Assembly: GCF_013184805.1 (NCBI RefSeq)
Contig: NZ_JAATNG010000001.1
Span: forward strand, 2,108,001-2,172,000
Length of the DNA: 64,000 nucleotides
Reading direction: 5' to 3'
Source of the DNA: Pseudoruegeria sp. HB172150
Lineage (GTDB): Bacteria > Pseudomonadota > Alphaproteobacteria > Rhodobacterales > Rhodobacteraceae
Both the position numbers and the translations under genes were made by a program. Shown here piece after piece: positions 19,345 to 27,684 of this stretch. The notes beneath the pieces are model-generated. The model was not told the origin of the DNA and searched no databases. It saw nothing but the letters and a program-made list of their open reading frames with translations. How positions within the stretch are numbered: position 1 is the stretch's first letter; the number at the start of each line of letters is the position of its first letter.

Positions 19345-19551
19345 ATGGCTGTCCCTCAGAATAAAGTTACCAAGTCGCGGCGCAACATGCGCCGGTCGCA
19401 TCACGCGCTCAACGGTGCGAATCCGAACGAGTGCTCCAACTGTGGCGAGCTGAAACGCCCGCATCACGTCTGCCCGTCCTGCGGCCACTACGACGACCGC
19501 GAAATCGTCGCCATGGTCGATGAAATCGATCTGGACGAAGACGCGGCGTAA
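19345..19551 (+). CDS. rpmF: 50S ribosomal protein L32
   Basis: 68-aa ribosomal protein of the large subunit. It starts [20 protein letters not shown], the standard L32 N-terminus. The four zinc-binding cysteines are C30, C33, C43 and C46 ([17 protein letters not shown]), the zinc-containing form. GAGGTTGAGAC precedes the ATG. It is first in rpmF-plsX-fabH-ihfA-merR, linking ribosome and membrane-lipid synthesis, as is usual in alphaproteobacteria. Confidence 0.98.
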   Translation: MAVPQNKVTKSRRNMRRSHHALNGANPNECSNCGELKRPHHVCPSCGHYDDREIVAMVDEIDLDEDAA

Positions 19552-19569
19552 GCCGGAACAGGCGTCAGT

Positions 19570-20679
19570 ATGGGTGCCAGTGACACGCAATTGCCAGTCG
19601 AAGGCGCCCAACGCTATGTAATTTCTGTCGATGCAATGGGCGGCGACCGGGGACCGGCCGCCGTTGTTGCCGGTTGTGCGAAGTCCGCCGCGAAGAATCC
19701 GGAAATTGCCTTCATCCTGCACGGTCGCCGGACCGAGCTTGAGCCGCTCGTCGCCAAGCGCTGGCAGCTTAAGGATTGCTGCGAAATCCGCGATACCGAG
19801 GGCGTCGTCACCATGGACGAGAAGCCCAGCCACGTGATGCGTCACGGCAAGGGCACCTCGATGTGGTCGGCGATCGAAGCAGTTCGCAACGGCGAGGCGC
19901 AGGCCTGTGTTTCCTGCGGCAATACCGGCGCGTTGATGGCGCTGTCGATGGTGCGGCTGAGAAAGCTGGAGGGCGTGAACCGTCCCGCCATCGCGTGCCT
20001 GTGGCCGTCGCGAAACCCCGGCGGTTTCAACATGATGCTGGACGTGGGCGCCGACATCCGTGCCGACGAAGACGACCTGCTGCAATACGCTATGATGGGT
20101 GCGTCCTACGCCCGCAACGGCATGGGGCTGGACCGTCCGCGCGTCGGCCTGCTGAACGTCGGCACCGAAGAGCACAAGGGCCGGGCCGAGCTGAAGATCG
20201 CGGGCGAGATGCTGTCGAACGCGCAGTCGCTGGGCGGCTACGACTATGTCGGGTTCGTCGAAGGCGGCGATATCCCGTCTGACCGCGTCGACGTGATCGT
20301 CACCGACGGGTTCACCGGCAATATCGCGCTAAAGACCGGCGAAGGCATCGCGACGCTGATCCGCGACTTTCTGGCCGAGGCGTTCAAGGCGACGCCGCTG
20401 TCGCGGATAGCAGCACTGCTGGCGGTGACATCTTTGCGCCGTCTGCAAAAGCGGACCGATCCGCGCCGGGTCAACGGAGGTGTGTTCCTGGGCCTGAATG
20501 GGACCGTGGTGAAAAGCCACGGCGCGGCGGATTCAACGGGCGTTTCGGCGGCGATCAAGCTGGCCTTCCGCCTCGCTCAATCGAACTTTACCGAACGTTT
20601 GGCCGCTCGGGTTGCATCCGCTGCCATGCCGGGCAATGATGCCGCCAGTAAAGAGGCCGGGCACGGTAATAATCAATGA
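19570..20679 (+). CDS. plsX: Phosphate acyltransferase PlsX
   Basis: 369-aa peripheral membrane enzyme making acyl-phosphate from acyl-ACP, the acyl donor for PlsY in phospholipid synthesis. The diagnostic start VISVDAMGGDRGP and the segments SCGNTGALMALSMVRL and VTDGFTGNIALKTGEG are all present. It begins 18 bp after rpmF and its stop overlaps the fabH start by 4 nt. A ~12-residue N-terminal extension precedes the conserved region. Full length. Confidence 0.97.
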   Translation: MGASDTQLPVEGAQRYVISVDAMGGDRGPAAVVAGCAKSAAKNPEIAFILHGRRTELEPLVAKRWQLKDCCEIRDTEGVVTMDEKPSHVMRHGKGTSMWSAIEAVRNGEAQACVSCGNTGALMALSMVRLRKLEGVNRPAIACLWPSRNPGGFNMMLDVGADIRADEDDLLQYAMMGASYARNGMGLDRPRVGLLNVGTEEHKGRAELKIAGEMLSNAQSLGGYDYVGFVEGGDIPSDRVDVIVTDGFTGNIALKTGEGIATLIRDFLAEAFKATPLSRIAALLAVTSLRRLQKRTDPRRVNGGVFLGLNGTVVKSHGAADSTGVSAAIKLAFRLAQSNFTERLAARVASAAMPGNDAASKEAGHGNNQ

Positions 20680-21647
20680 TAAAACGCGCCGTCGTAACTG
20701 GTGTCGGTCACTATCTACCCGAACGGATCGTCCCGAACACGGAGTTCGAGAAGACGCTCGACACGTCGGACGAGTGGATCCGGTCACGGTCGGGAATCGA
20801 GCGCCGGCATTTCGCCGCCGAAGGGGAAACCACCTCTGATCTCGCCTTTCACGCGGCCACCGCCGCGCTGAAAAGCGCCGGTGTGAAGGCGACCGATATC
20901 GACGCGATCATCCTCGCCACCTCGACCGCCGACCTGACCTTCCCTTCCGCCGCGACAATGCTGCAGGCCAAGCTGGGCATGGACGGCGGCTTTGCCTTTG
21001 ACGTGCAGGCGGTCTGTGCCGGGTTCATCTATGCGCTGTCGAATGCCAACGCGATGATCATCTCCGGACAGGCGCAGCGGATCCTCGTGGTCGGCGCCGA
21101 GACCTTCAGCCGGATCATGGACTGGACAGACAGATCCACCTGCGTGCTGTTCGGCGACGGGGCCGGCGCGGTGGTGCTGGAAGCCGCCGAGGGCACCGGC
21201 GAAACCGCCGACCGCGGCATCCTGTCTGTGGATCTCCATTCCGACGGCCGCCACCGCGAACTGCTCTATGTCGACGGCGGCGTCTCGACCCAGACCACGG
21301 GTTACCTGCGGATGCAGGGCAAGGAAGTCTTCCGCCACGCGGTCGAAAAGCTGGCCAAGACCGCCGACGCGGCGCTGGAAAAGGCCGGGCTGACCCATGA
21401 CGATGTCGACTGGATCGTGCCGCACCAGGCCAACCTGCGGATCATCAAGGCAACGGCCCAGAAACTCGGCGTTCCGATGGACCATGTCGTTGTAACGGTC
21501 CAAGACCACGGCAACACTTCCGCTGCGTCAATTCCGTTGGCGCTATCGGTCGGCGTGGAGCGCGGACAGATCAAACCGGGCGACCTTATCGTGACCGAGG
21601 CCATCGGTGGCGGGCTCGCCTGGGGCTCCGTCGTCCTGCGCTGGTAG
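20676..21647 (+). CDS. fabH: 3-oxoacyl-ACP synthase III FabH
   Basis: 323-aa ketoacyl-ACP synthase that starts fatty-acid chains by condensing acetyl-CoA with malonyl-ACP. The catalytic triad is C114 ([10 protein letters not shown]), H250 (VPHQANLRI) and N280 (DHGNTSAAS). The start overlaps plsX by 4 nt (ATGA), so translation is likely coupled. Standard length for FabH. Confidence 0.97.
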   Translation: MIKRAVVTGVGHYLPERIVPNTEFEKTLDTSDEWIRSRSGIERRHFAAEGETTSDLAFHAATAALKSAGVKATDIDAIILATSTADLTFPSAATMLQAKLGMDGGFAFDVQAVCAGFIYALSNANAMIISGQAQRILVVGAETFSRIMDWTDRSTCVLFGDGAGAVVLEAAEGTGETADRGILSVDLHSDGRHRELLYVDGGVSTQTTGYLRMQGKEVFRHAVEKLAKTADAALEKAGLTHDDVDWIVPHQANLRIIKATAQKLGVPMDHVVVTVQDHGNTSAASIPLALSVGVERGQIKPGDLIVTEAIGGGLAWGSVVLRW

Positions 21648-21689
21648 GAAAAAAGCGGCGAGTCAATCGCATAGCCCCTTTGGTTGATG

Positions 21690-21719
21690 TTGACTCCGAA
21701 AATTTTCCCGAACTATCCT
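21690..21719 (+). promoter_or_regulatory. Promoter of ihfA
   Basis: TTGACT (21690-21695) and TATCCT (21714-21719) with an 18-bp spacer, 27 bp upstream of the ihfA start. Good matches to sigma-70 consensus, which suggests that ihfA-merR can be transcribed apart from plsX-fabH. Confidence 0.55.
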
Positions 21720-21745
21720 GCCGTAATTCCGGATGGGAGCGTTTG

Positions 21746-22045
21746 ATGAGCAAGACCTTGACCCGTATGGACCTGAGCGAAGCAGTATTTCGCGAGGTCG
21801 GCCTTTCCCGCAACGAATCCGCGCAGCTCGTGGAATCGGTTCTCGATCACATGTCCGATGCGCTTGTTTCGGGGGAAACCGTGAAGATCTCGTCTTTCGG
21901 GACTTTCTCGGTGCGTGACAAGGCGGCACGGGTCGGACGCAACCCGAAGACCGGCGAGGAGGTCCCGATTCTCCCCCGGCGGGTGCTGACCTTCCGCCCG
22001 TCGCATTTGATGAAAGATCGCGTGGCGGCGGGCAACAAGGGTTAA
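21746..22045 (+). CDS. ihfA: Integration host factor subunit alpha
   Basis: 99-aa DNA-bending protein of the HU/IHF family, partner of IhfB. It starts [20 protein letters not shown], with GGGAG upstream of the ATG at 21746. The DNA-intercalating beta-arm contains [11 protein letters not shown] with the proline at residue 67. [19 protein letters not shown] is typical for the alpha subunit. It lies between fabH and a MerR-type gene, a conserved order in alphaproteobacteria. IHF would bend DNA for recombination, replication and sigma-54 promoters. Confidence 0.96.
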   Translation: MSKTLTRMDLSEAVFREVGLSRNESAQLVESVLDHMSDALVSGETVKISSFGTFSVRDKAARVGRNPKTGEEVPILPRRVLTFRPSHLMKDRVAAGNKG

Positions 22046-22057
22046 GACCCGAACCGC

Positions 22058-23017
22058 ATGGACAAGTCGCCCGACGCATTCCGCACGATCAGCGAAGTTG
22101 CCGACTGGCTCGGCACACCGACCCACGTCCTGCGATTCTGGGAATCCCGCTTCACCCAGATCAAGCCGGTGAAACGCGCCGGGGGCCGGCGGTATTACCG
22201 TCCCAACGACATGGCGCTGCTGGGCGGGATCAAGAAGCTGCTGCACGATGACGGGCTGACGATCCGCGGCGTGCAGAAGATCCTGCGCACGGAGGGCGTA
22301 AAGCACGTGGCCGCGCTGTCGCAGCCGCTGGACGGATCTGAAGAGCCGGAGCCAGCGGAGGCATCCGCCGCCACCCTGCCCGATCCGGTGCCGCCGCACA
22401 CGCCCGCACCCACCGGCGAAACCGTGAACCCCTTTGCCGCGTCAACTGCCGAGGAGCCGGCGGTCGCGGAATCCGACCGCCCACCCGCATTTGCTGCCAC
22501 GCCCGCCGAGCCCAAACCGGAGCCGGAACCCGTGGCACCATCGGTGCCGTTCAGCGCGGCGCCCGAGCCGCCCACGGCGGAACCGGAGATCGCCGATACG
22601 CCGGAACCGGCAGAGCCGCCCGCTGCGGACGAAGAAGACGATCAGCCGTCCTTCCCCGGATTCTCTCACGGGTCCGCCCAACCGGCTCAGGCAGAGCCGG
22701 AGACACCTGCGCCGAAATCCGTGCATGAACCCGCGCCAGCATCTGAACCGATGCAAGCGCAGCCGGTGCAGCCCTACGACCTCGAGCACAGCCCCGAGCC
22801 GGAGCCCGCCACCGATGCCGCCGCTATTCCGGAACCGCCGCGCCCGGCTCCGCTGGTGCTGCCCGAAGCCGCCGCGATTCCCGATGGCCCGACCATCGCC
22901 GACGAGGTACTCGAGCGGCTCCGCGCCGGTGCCAAGGCGCCGCCGGAGCACCTGTTGCCGATCTACCGGCAGCTTGCCGAATTGCGTGACCGCATGGATG
23001 CGGAGCACAGTCACTGA
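22058..23017 (+). CDS. MerR-family regulator with long Pro/Glu/Ala-rich tail
   Basis: 319-aa protein. Residues 8-78 are a MerR winged helix ([20 protein letters not shown], then [20 protein letters not shown]). Residues ~85-265 are low-complexity, rich in Pro, Glu and Ala, probably disordered. The C-terminal ~50 residues ([18 protein letters not shown]...[14 protein letters not shown]) look helical and could be an interaction domain. There is no effector cysteine set typical of metal sensors. It starts 12 bp after ihfA without an obvious ribosome-binding site, so it is probably coupled to ihfA. Function is unknown; the MerR-next-to-IhfA order is conserved in alphaproteobacteria. Confidence 0.85.
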   Translation: MDKSPDAFRTISEVADWLGTPTHVLRFWESRFTQIKPVKRAGGRRYYRPNDMALLGGIKKLLHDDGLTIRGVQKILRTEGVKHVAALSQPLDGSEEPEPAEASAATLPDPVPPHTPAPTGETVNPFAASTAEEPAVAESDRPPAFAATPAEPKPEPEPVAPSVPFSAAPEPPTAEPEIADTPEPAEPPAADEEDDQPSFPGFSHGSAQPAQAEPETPAPKSVHEPAPASEPMQAQPVQPYDLEHSPEPEPATDAAAIPEPPRPAPLVLPEAAAIPDGPTIADEVLERLRAGAKAPPEHLLPIYRQLAELRDRMDAEHSH

Positions 23018-23033
23018 CGGACCCATTCCGCCC

Positions 23034-23061
23034 TTGCCCCGCCCGGCAAAACCAGTATGAA
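23034..23061 (+). promoter_or_regulatory. Candidate promoter of tRNA-Pro
   Basis: TTGCCC (23034-23039) and TATGAA (23056-23061) with a 16-bp spacer end 12 bp before the tRNA 5' end, the usual distance for a tRNA promoter. Confidence 0.4.
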
Positions 23062-23072
23062 GGGGCTCGCGT

Positions 23073-23149
23073 CGGGCTATGGCGCAGTCTGGTAGCGCGT
23101 CCGTCTGGGGGACGGAAGGTCGCAGGTTCAAGTCCTGCTAGCCCGACCA
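23073..23149 (+). tRNA. tRNA-Pro (GGG anticodon)
   Basis: 77-nt cloverleaf with encoded CCA (23147-23149). The acceptor stem CGGGCTA (23073-23079) pairs with TAGCCCG (23139-23145). The anticodon stem TCCGT/ACGGA encloses the loop CTGGGGG, giving anticodon GGG, which reads CCC/CCU proline codons. The T arm carries GGTTCAAGTCC. Gene lies between merR and dcd. Confidence 0.96.
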
Positions 23150-23159
23150 AGGAATTCTC

Positions 23160-23184
23160 CGCCCGCGAGCCTGCGCCGCGGGCG
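23160..23184 (+). terminator. Hairpin after tRNA-Pro
   Basis: CGCCCGCG (23160-23167) pairs perfectly with CGCGGGCG (23177-23184), 8 bp with a 9-nt loop, followed by TTGTCGT. It starts 11 bp after the tRNA 3' end and precedes the dcd ribosome-binding site. Likely tRNA terminator, with a weak T-tract. Confidence 0.45.
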
Positions 23185-23204
23185 TTGTCGTATCGGAGGG
23201 GGCG

Positions 23205-24287
23205 ATGAGCCGGACCGGCGTGCTGCCGAGCCAGGAGATCGAGGCGATGATCGCCTCGGGCGTGCTCGCCGCCGATCCGCCGATCGACCCTGCTCAGATC
23301 CAGCCCGCCTCGCTCGATCTCCGTCTCGGCACCCGTGCCTACCGCGTGCGCGCGTCGTTCCTTGCGGGTCAGGGCGCGAAGGTCGCCGACCGGCTGGACG
23401 AATTCACAATGCACGAGATCGACCTGACCAACGGCGCGGTGCTGGAAAAGGGCTGTGTCTATGTGGTGCCGCTGATGGAGCGGCTCGCCCTGCCAGAGGG
23501 CATTCAGGCGGTGGCGAATGCGAAAAGCTCCACCGGGCGGCTCGACCTGCTCACCCGGACGATCACCGATGGCGGCACCGAGTTCGACCGGATCCTGCCG
23601 GGTTATGTCGGGCCGCTTTACGCCGAGATCTGCCCCCGCTCCTTCTCGGTGCTGGTCCGCCCGGGAATGCGGTTGAACCAGATACGGTTCCGTCGTGGAC
23701 ACGCGGTGCTGGACGACGACACCCTGCGCGCGCTTCACGCGCAGGAGCCGCTGGTGGATGGCGAGGCGGTGATCGGTGAGGGCCTGGGGTTCTCCGTCGA
23801 CCTGAAACCGCGCGACGGGACGCTGGTGGGCTACCGCGCCAAGCCGCATACCGGGGTGATCGATCTGGACCGGATCGGCGAATACGACCCCGCCGAATAC
23901 TGGGAAGAGCTGCACACCAAGGATGGGCGCATCATCCTCGACCCCGGCGCGTTCTATATCCTCGTCAGCCGCGAGGCGGTGCATATCCCGCCGGATTACG
24001 CCGCCGAGATGGCGCCATACCTCGCGATGGTGGGCGAATTCCGGGTGCATTATGCCGGGTTCTTCGACCCCGGGTTCGGGCATTCCGCTGCGGGCGGCGC
24101 CGGGTCGCGCGGGGTGCTGGAGGTGCGGTGCCACGAAGCGCCCTTCGTGCTTGAGCACGGGCAGGTTGTGGGGCGTTTGGTCTACGAGCAGATGGCAGAG
24201 CGGCCGGAGCAGCTCTACGGGGCGGGGATTGCGTCGAACTACCAGGGCCAGGGACTGAAGCTGTCGAAGCACTTCCGCGCTGCCTGA
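23205..24287 (+). CDS. dcd: 2'-deoxycytidine 5'-triphosphate deaminase (long form)
   Basis: 360-aa enzyme of the dCTP deaminase/dUTPase fold that makes dUTP for thymidylate synthesis. It is about twice the length of E. coli Dcd and consists of two tandem beta lobes. Lobe 1 has QPASLDLRLGTRAYRVRASF and NAKSSTGRLDLLTRTITDGG. A lobe junction contains AEICPRSFSVLVRPGMRLNQ. Lobe 2 repeats the plan (DPGAFYILVSREAVHIPPDY and ECRCHEAP-like VRCHEAPFVLEHGQVVGRLV). The start ATG has GGAGGGGGCG upstream. This long form is common in Rhodobacterales and other alphaproteobacteria. It is convergent with the diguanylate cyclase gene. Confidence 0.9.
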   Translation: MSRTGVLPSQEIEAMIASGVLAADPPIDPAQIQPASLDLRLGTRAYRVRASFLAGQGAKVADRLDEFTMHEIDLTNGAVLEKGCVYVVPLMERLALPEGIQAVANAKSSTGRLDLLTRTITDGGTEFDRILPGYVGPLYAEICPRSFSVLVRPGMRLNQIRFRRGHAVLDDDTLRALHAQEPLVDGEAVIGEGLGFSVDLKPRDGTLVGYRAKPHTGVIDLDRIGEYDPAEYWEELHTKDGRIILDPGAFYILVSREAVHIPPDYAAEMAPYLAMVGEFRVHYAGFFDPGFGHSAAGGAGSRGVLEVRCHEAPFVLEHGQVVGRLVYEQMAERPEQLYGAGIASNYQGQGLKLSKHFRAA

Positions 24288-24309
24288 CCGGCGCGTCGTG
24301 ACCGGTCAG
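24284..24309. terminator. Bidirectional hairpin spanning both stop codons of dcd and the cyclase gene
   Basis: CTGACCGG (24284-24291) pairs perfectly with CCGGTCAG (24302-24309), 8 bp with a 10-nt loop. One arm contains the dcd stop and the other the stop of the convergent diguanylate cyclase gene. Likely a shared terminator, lacking long T-tracts. Confidence 0.5.
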
Positions 24310-25859
24310 GCCGGTTTTGCCTTCGGGATCATGAAGGTCTCTGTCACCATGCGCGAAGCGCAGCCGTGGAGCGGGCAGTCGCCGCAGGGCGACGCCCCGA
24401 AACCGGGGCCCGGATTGCCGCGTCCTTCCGGGCTGGCATGCGGGCATGGTGCGCCGGTCTGCAGTTCGACCAGCTGGTGACAGCCGACGACGCGGTCCCT
24501 GCCCTGATCCTTCGCGGCATAGAGCGCGGCATCGGCACGCTGGATCAGCTCGTTCAGGTCTTCGTCAGAGGTCGATTGCCCGGCGACGCCGATGGACGCG
24601 GTGATCGGCAGATGGACCGGGCCGGCGGGCGGTTTCACCCGGGCTGCGACAAGGCGGCGCAGCTCTTCGGCGACACCATGCGCCTCGACCTCGCCGGCGC
24701 CGGGAAGCAGCAGCAGGAATTCCTCACCGCCCCAGCGCGAGAGCACATCGGTGCGACGCAGGCGTGTACGCAGGACCTCGGCCACATCGCGCAGCACGCG
24801 GTCACCCTCGGCATGGCCATAGGTGTCGTTGACGCGCTTGAAGTGATCGAGATCCATCATCAACGCCGACATTGCCTCGCCGGTGCGGCAGGCCTGCGCG
24901 AACAGGTTCTGGCCAAGCGCCGTCGCGGCGCGGCGATTGGTAAGCCCGGTCAGCGGATCGGTCACCGATTCCCATTTCAGCCGGCGTTCCACCAGCCGCC
25001 GCCGCAGGTCGGATTTCTCGTGCAGCTGGCTGGTATAGGTCACCATGGCGATGCTGAACCAGATCGTCACGGTGGCAAAGATTGCCCCGTAATCCGCCCC
25101 GACACGCGGCAGCAGGAAGGCGCAGGCACCGAAGAAGACCGTGATCGCCATGATCTGGTAACGCACCAGCCGCCCGGGCAGATCGTCCCGCATCAGGACT
25201 CGCACCGAGGCGAGATGGGCATAGGTGCTGAGCACTGCGACTGCCAGAACCAGCAGCATAAGCGCCGAGATAGGCGACATCGCGCCGTGAAACCGGTTCA
25301 CCCCGTCGGAATAGCCGATCAGCGACATCAGTGGCAGGAAAGGCGCAGCGGAGGCGAAGAAGAAGCCGCTGCGCGGCAGTTCGCGCCGGAGCAGCAGACC
25401 GAGTGCCACGGCCAGTGCCACCCAGGCAGTGTTCGCACCCATGCGGATCGGATTGTCAGGATCGACGGGCACGCCCGGCAGCAGGAACAGGTCGCTGAAC
25501 GGCATGTCGTTCCCGGCAATGAGAACCTCCGCGAACCGCGCGAGGCAGATGACGACGACCAGGCCGGCAAACAGGCGCGCGACGAAGGTCAGGCGGCGCA
25601 GGGGCCGGTAGGTGGAAACGGCGGCAGCCAGGAGGTAGACGCAGAAAAGCGTCAGGGGATGGGTCCCACCACCACCTTCCACGGGGCGGAACATCCTTTC
25701 GTTCCCAAGAGCGTAGCCCGCGAAGACCAAGAAACCCATGGCCAGCACCGCCCAGACAAGGCTGTAGCGCATGCCGTGGACCCAGCGCACCAGCCGCATT
25801 GAGCGCCGCCCCGGTTTCACACCGGAAACGCCAGTCGCATTCGCTGCCTGATCGGTCAT
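24306..25859 (-). CDS. Membrane diguanylate cyclase (GGDEF) with cysteine-rich tail
   Basis: 517-aa inner-membrane enzyme predicted to make cyclic di-GMP. Residues ~30-255 contain about seven to eight transmembrane helices forming a MASE-like sensor, then a short linker (QLHEKSDLRRRLVERRLKWE) leads to the GGDEF domain. The active site GGEEF is at 377-381 and an inhibitory I-site RRTD at 368-371, so the enzyme appears active and product-inhibited. After the domain a tail carries C472, C492, C495 and C500 with H474 and H498 (PCGDCPLHGC), which resembles a metal or Fe-S site. The start is uncertain: ATG 25859 (MTDQAANATG) or TTG 25880. Confidence 0.9.
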   Translation of the reverse strand: MTDQAANATGVSGVKPGRRSMRLVRWVHGMRYSLVWAVLAMGFLVFAGYALGNERMFRPVEGGGGTHPLTLFCVYLLAAAVSTYRPLRRLTFVARLFAGLVVVICLARFAEVLIAGNDMPFSDLFLLPGVPVDPDNPIRMGANTAWVALAVALGLLLRRELPRSGFFFASAAPFLPLMSLIGYSDGVNRFHGAMSPISALMLLVLAVAVLSTYAHLASVRVLMRDDLPGRLVRYQIMAITVFFGACAFLLPRVGADYGAIFATVTIWFSIAMVTYTSQLHEKSDLRRRLVERRLKWESVTDPLTGLTNRRAATALGQNLFAQACRTGEAMSALMMDLDHFKRVNDTYGHAEGDRVLRDVAEVLRTRLRRTDVLSRWGGEEFLLLLPGAGEVEAHGVAEELRRLVAARVKPPAGPVHLPITASIGVAGQSTSDEDLNELIQRADAALYAAKDQGRDRVVGCHQLVELQTGAPCPHASPEGRGNPGPGFGASPCGDCPLHGCASRMVTETFMIPKAKPA

Positions 25860-26030
25860 CGTCACACCATCGGCCCCCAAAGCCGGCGGGGATCCAGGAT
25901 CCTGCCGCCACCTCGATTGGGGATCGTTTAGCGCCGGCGCGGTAAAAGAGAGCTAAACCGGCGGAGCGAGTTTGGCGTGAGTTTTAAATGAATCCCTTAC
26001 GACCGACGGGGCCGTTAACACTTGCGCCGG

Positions 26031-26228
26031 TCAGAAGCGGGTCAGCCGCCGCAGCGCCCGCATGCCCTGCCGCGCGCGCTTGGCGGCATCGGCGTTCTGG
26101 CGCTTCTGTTTCGGGTCTGCCGGAGCGCCATTGCGGTTCATGCGTTTCGTGGCCGCATCAACGCCCATGAACATCCCCTTCCGCGTCAGATAGCGGATCG
26201 CCATGTTCACCAGTCGGTTCGTGTTCAT
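26031..26228 (-). CDS. Small basic protein downstream of scpB
   Basis: 65-aa strongly basic protein (MNTNRLVNMAIRYLTRKGMF at the N-terminus; many Arg/Lys in the C-terminal half). A strong ribosome-binding site AGGAGG lies 8 bases upstream of the ATG and the gene starts 12 bp after the scpB stop, so it is very probably translated. No signal peptide or membrane helix is seen. Rhodobacterales genomes contain similar short basic proteins, but function is unknown. It could bind nucleic acid; this is only inferred from charge. Confidence 0.7.
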   Translation of the reverse strand: MNTNRLVNMAIRYLTRKGMFMGVDAATKRMNRNGAPADPKQKRQNADAAKRARQGMRALRRLTRF

Positions 26229-26240
26229 CCTGCGGGCCTC

Positions 26241-26891
26241 CTATTCGAACATCTCGCCCTGATCGGTATCGGGCACGGCCTCGTCGTCGTCTTCTTCGCT
26301 CTCGCCCGCCGGCAGCGGCCCCATCTGTGGCCGGCTTTCCAGCAGCCCCGCCTCGCGCAGCTCCTTCAGCCCCGGCAGGTCGCGAGCGTTTTCCAGCCCG
26401 AAGTGATCAAGGAACTCTTCCGTCACGACATATGTGACGGGGCGGCCCGGTGTCATCCTGCGGCGGCCGAATTTGATCCATTCCAGCTCCAATAGCTGGT
26501 CGACGGTGCCTCTGGACACGGATACGCCACGGATTTCCTCGATCTCCGCCCGCGTAACCGGCTGGTGATAGGCGATGATCGCCAGCGTCTCGATGGCGGC
26601 GCGGGACAGCTTCCGCGTCTCCACCGTCTCCTTCTGCATCAGAAAGCCGAGATCCGGCGCGGTGCGCAGCGCCCAGGCATCGCCGACGCGGACAAGGTGA
26701 ACGCCCCTGCCCTCGTACCGCTTCTTCAGGTGAACCAGCGCCTCCGACGCGTCGGCGCCATGCGGCATCCGCGCATTCAGTTCGACAACCGAGACCGGTT
26801 CGGCAGAGGCAAAAAGGATTGCCTCGACCATGCGCTCCTGCTCGCCCATCGGCGGGGCCTCGAACAGGCTTTCCTCCTGTTCCTCAGCCAT
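26241..26891 (-). CDS. scpB: Segregation and condensation protein B
   Basis: 216-aa kleisin-interacting subunit of the SMC-ScpAB chromosome condensin. Two winged-helix domains: the first contains MVEAILFASAEPVSVVELNA and the second YHQPVTRAEIEEIRGVSVSR, the signature of ScpB (RAEIE.IRGV). The tail (GPLPAGESEEDDDEAVPDTD) is acidic and presumably disordered. The start at 26891 is supported by the 8-nt overlap with the end of scpA and by the family N-terminus; longer frames upstream are shadow of scpA. Confidence 0.92.
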   Translation of the reverse strand: MAEEQEESLFEAPPMGEQERMVEAILFASAEPVSVVELNARMPHGADASEALVHLKKRYEGRGVHLVRVGDAWALRTAPDLGFLMQKETVETRKLSRAAIETLAIIAYHQPVTRAEIEEIRGVSVSRGTVDQLLELEWIKFGRRRMTPGRPVTYVVTEEFLDHFGLENARDLPGLKELREAGLLESRPQMGPLPAGESEEDDDEAVPDTDQGEMFE

Positions 26892-27684
26892 CCGTGTTCC
26901 TTCTGCGTATCTGGATCGGCGCGTAGGTCTCGGCCTGCCGTATCTCGATCCGACCTTCCTTGGCCAGTTCCAGCGAGGCCGCGAATGTCGCCGCCGTGGC
27001 CGAACGGCGCAGCTGCGGCTCGGTTTCCCAGCCTTCGGGAAGGTAGGACATGATGTCGGTCCATTCACCGGCAAAGCCGATCAGAGGACGCATCCGGTCC
27101 AGCGCCTGCTCCATCGTCAGGATCCGGTCCCGGTCCATCACGAAGGGGCGGAAATCGTCCTTGGTGCGGATCCGGGCATAAGCCTGCATCAGATCCAGCA
27201 GCGTCGCGGTGTAGGTGATCCGCCGGACCCGTTCCATGTTCTCGGGAATACCGCGCACGAAAAAGTCGCGGCCCTTCTGATCGCGGCCCATCAGCCGCGC
27301 TGCCACCTCGCGCATCGCCTGCAGGCGTTCCAGCTGGAACGCCAGATGCGCGGCCAGTTCCTCGCCCGAAGGTCCTTCCTCGGTCGGATCGGGCGGCAGC
27401 AGCAGGCGCGACTTCAGAAAGGCGAGCCATGCGGCCATCACCAGATAGTCGGCGGCGAGCTCGATGCGAAGCTGCTGCGCCTTTTTCACGAAAACAAGGT
27501 ATTGCTCGGCCAGCTGCAGGACGGAAATCTTGCGCAGATCGACCTTCTGGGTGCGCGACAGGGTCAGCAGCAGGTCGAGCGGCCCCTCGAAGCCGTCGAC
27601 ATCGACGATCAGCGCCTCGGCCGCCCGGCGGGCCTCGACGCTTTCGACATTTTCAAAGGCTGACTCGTCTGTCATCGGCACCAT
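26884..27684 (-). CDS. scpA: Segregation and condensation protein A (kleisin)
   Basis: 266-aa kleisin of the SMC-ScpAB complex. The N-terminal SMC-neck segment has FEGPLDLLLTLSRTQKVDLR, the ScpA hallmark, and the middle FLKSRLLLPPDPTEEGPSGE. The C-terminal winged helix ends near ASLELAKEGRIEIRQAETYA. Overlaps nagZ at its 5' end by about 30 nt and scpB at its 3' end by 8 nt, so it is in one operon. The start may be ATG 27684 or ATG 27675; neither has a strong ribosome-binding site. Confidence 0.93.
   Translation of the reverse strand: MVPMTDESAFENVESVEARRAAEALIVDVDGFEGPLDLLLTLSRTQKVDLRKISVLQLAEQYLVFVKKAQQLRIELAADYLVMAAWLAFLKSRLLLPPDPTEEGPSGEELAAHLAFQLERLQAMREVAARLMGRDQKGRDFFVRGIPENMERVRRITYTATLLDLMQAYARIRTKDDFRPFVMDRDRILTMEQALDRMRPLIGFAGEWTDIMSYLPEGWETEPQLRRSATAATFAASLELAKEGRIEIRQAETYAPIQIRRRNTDG

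Noticed and set aside
22824-24272. 482-codon minus-strand frame opposite dcd and across the tRNA-Pro
   Set aside because: It crosses a well-formed tRNA gene and is antisense to dcd.
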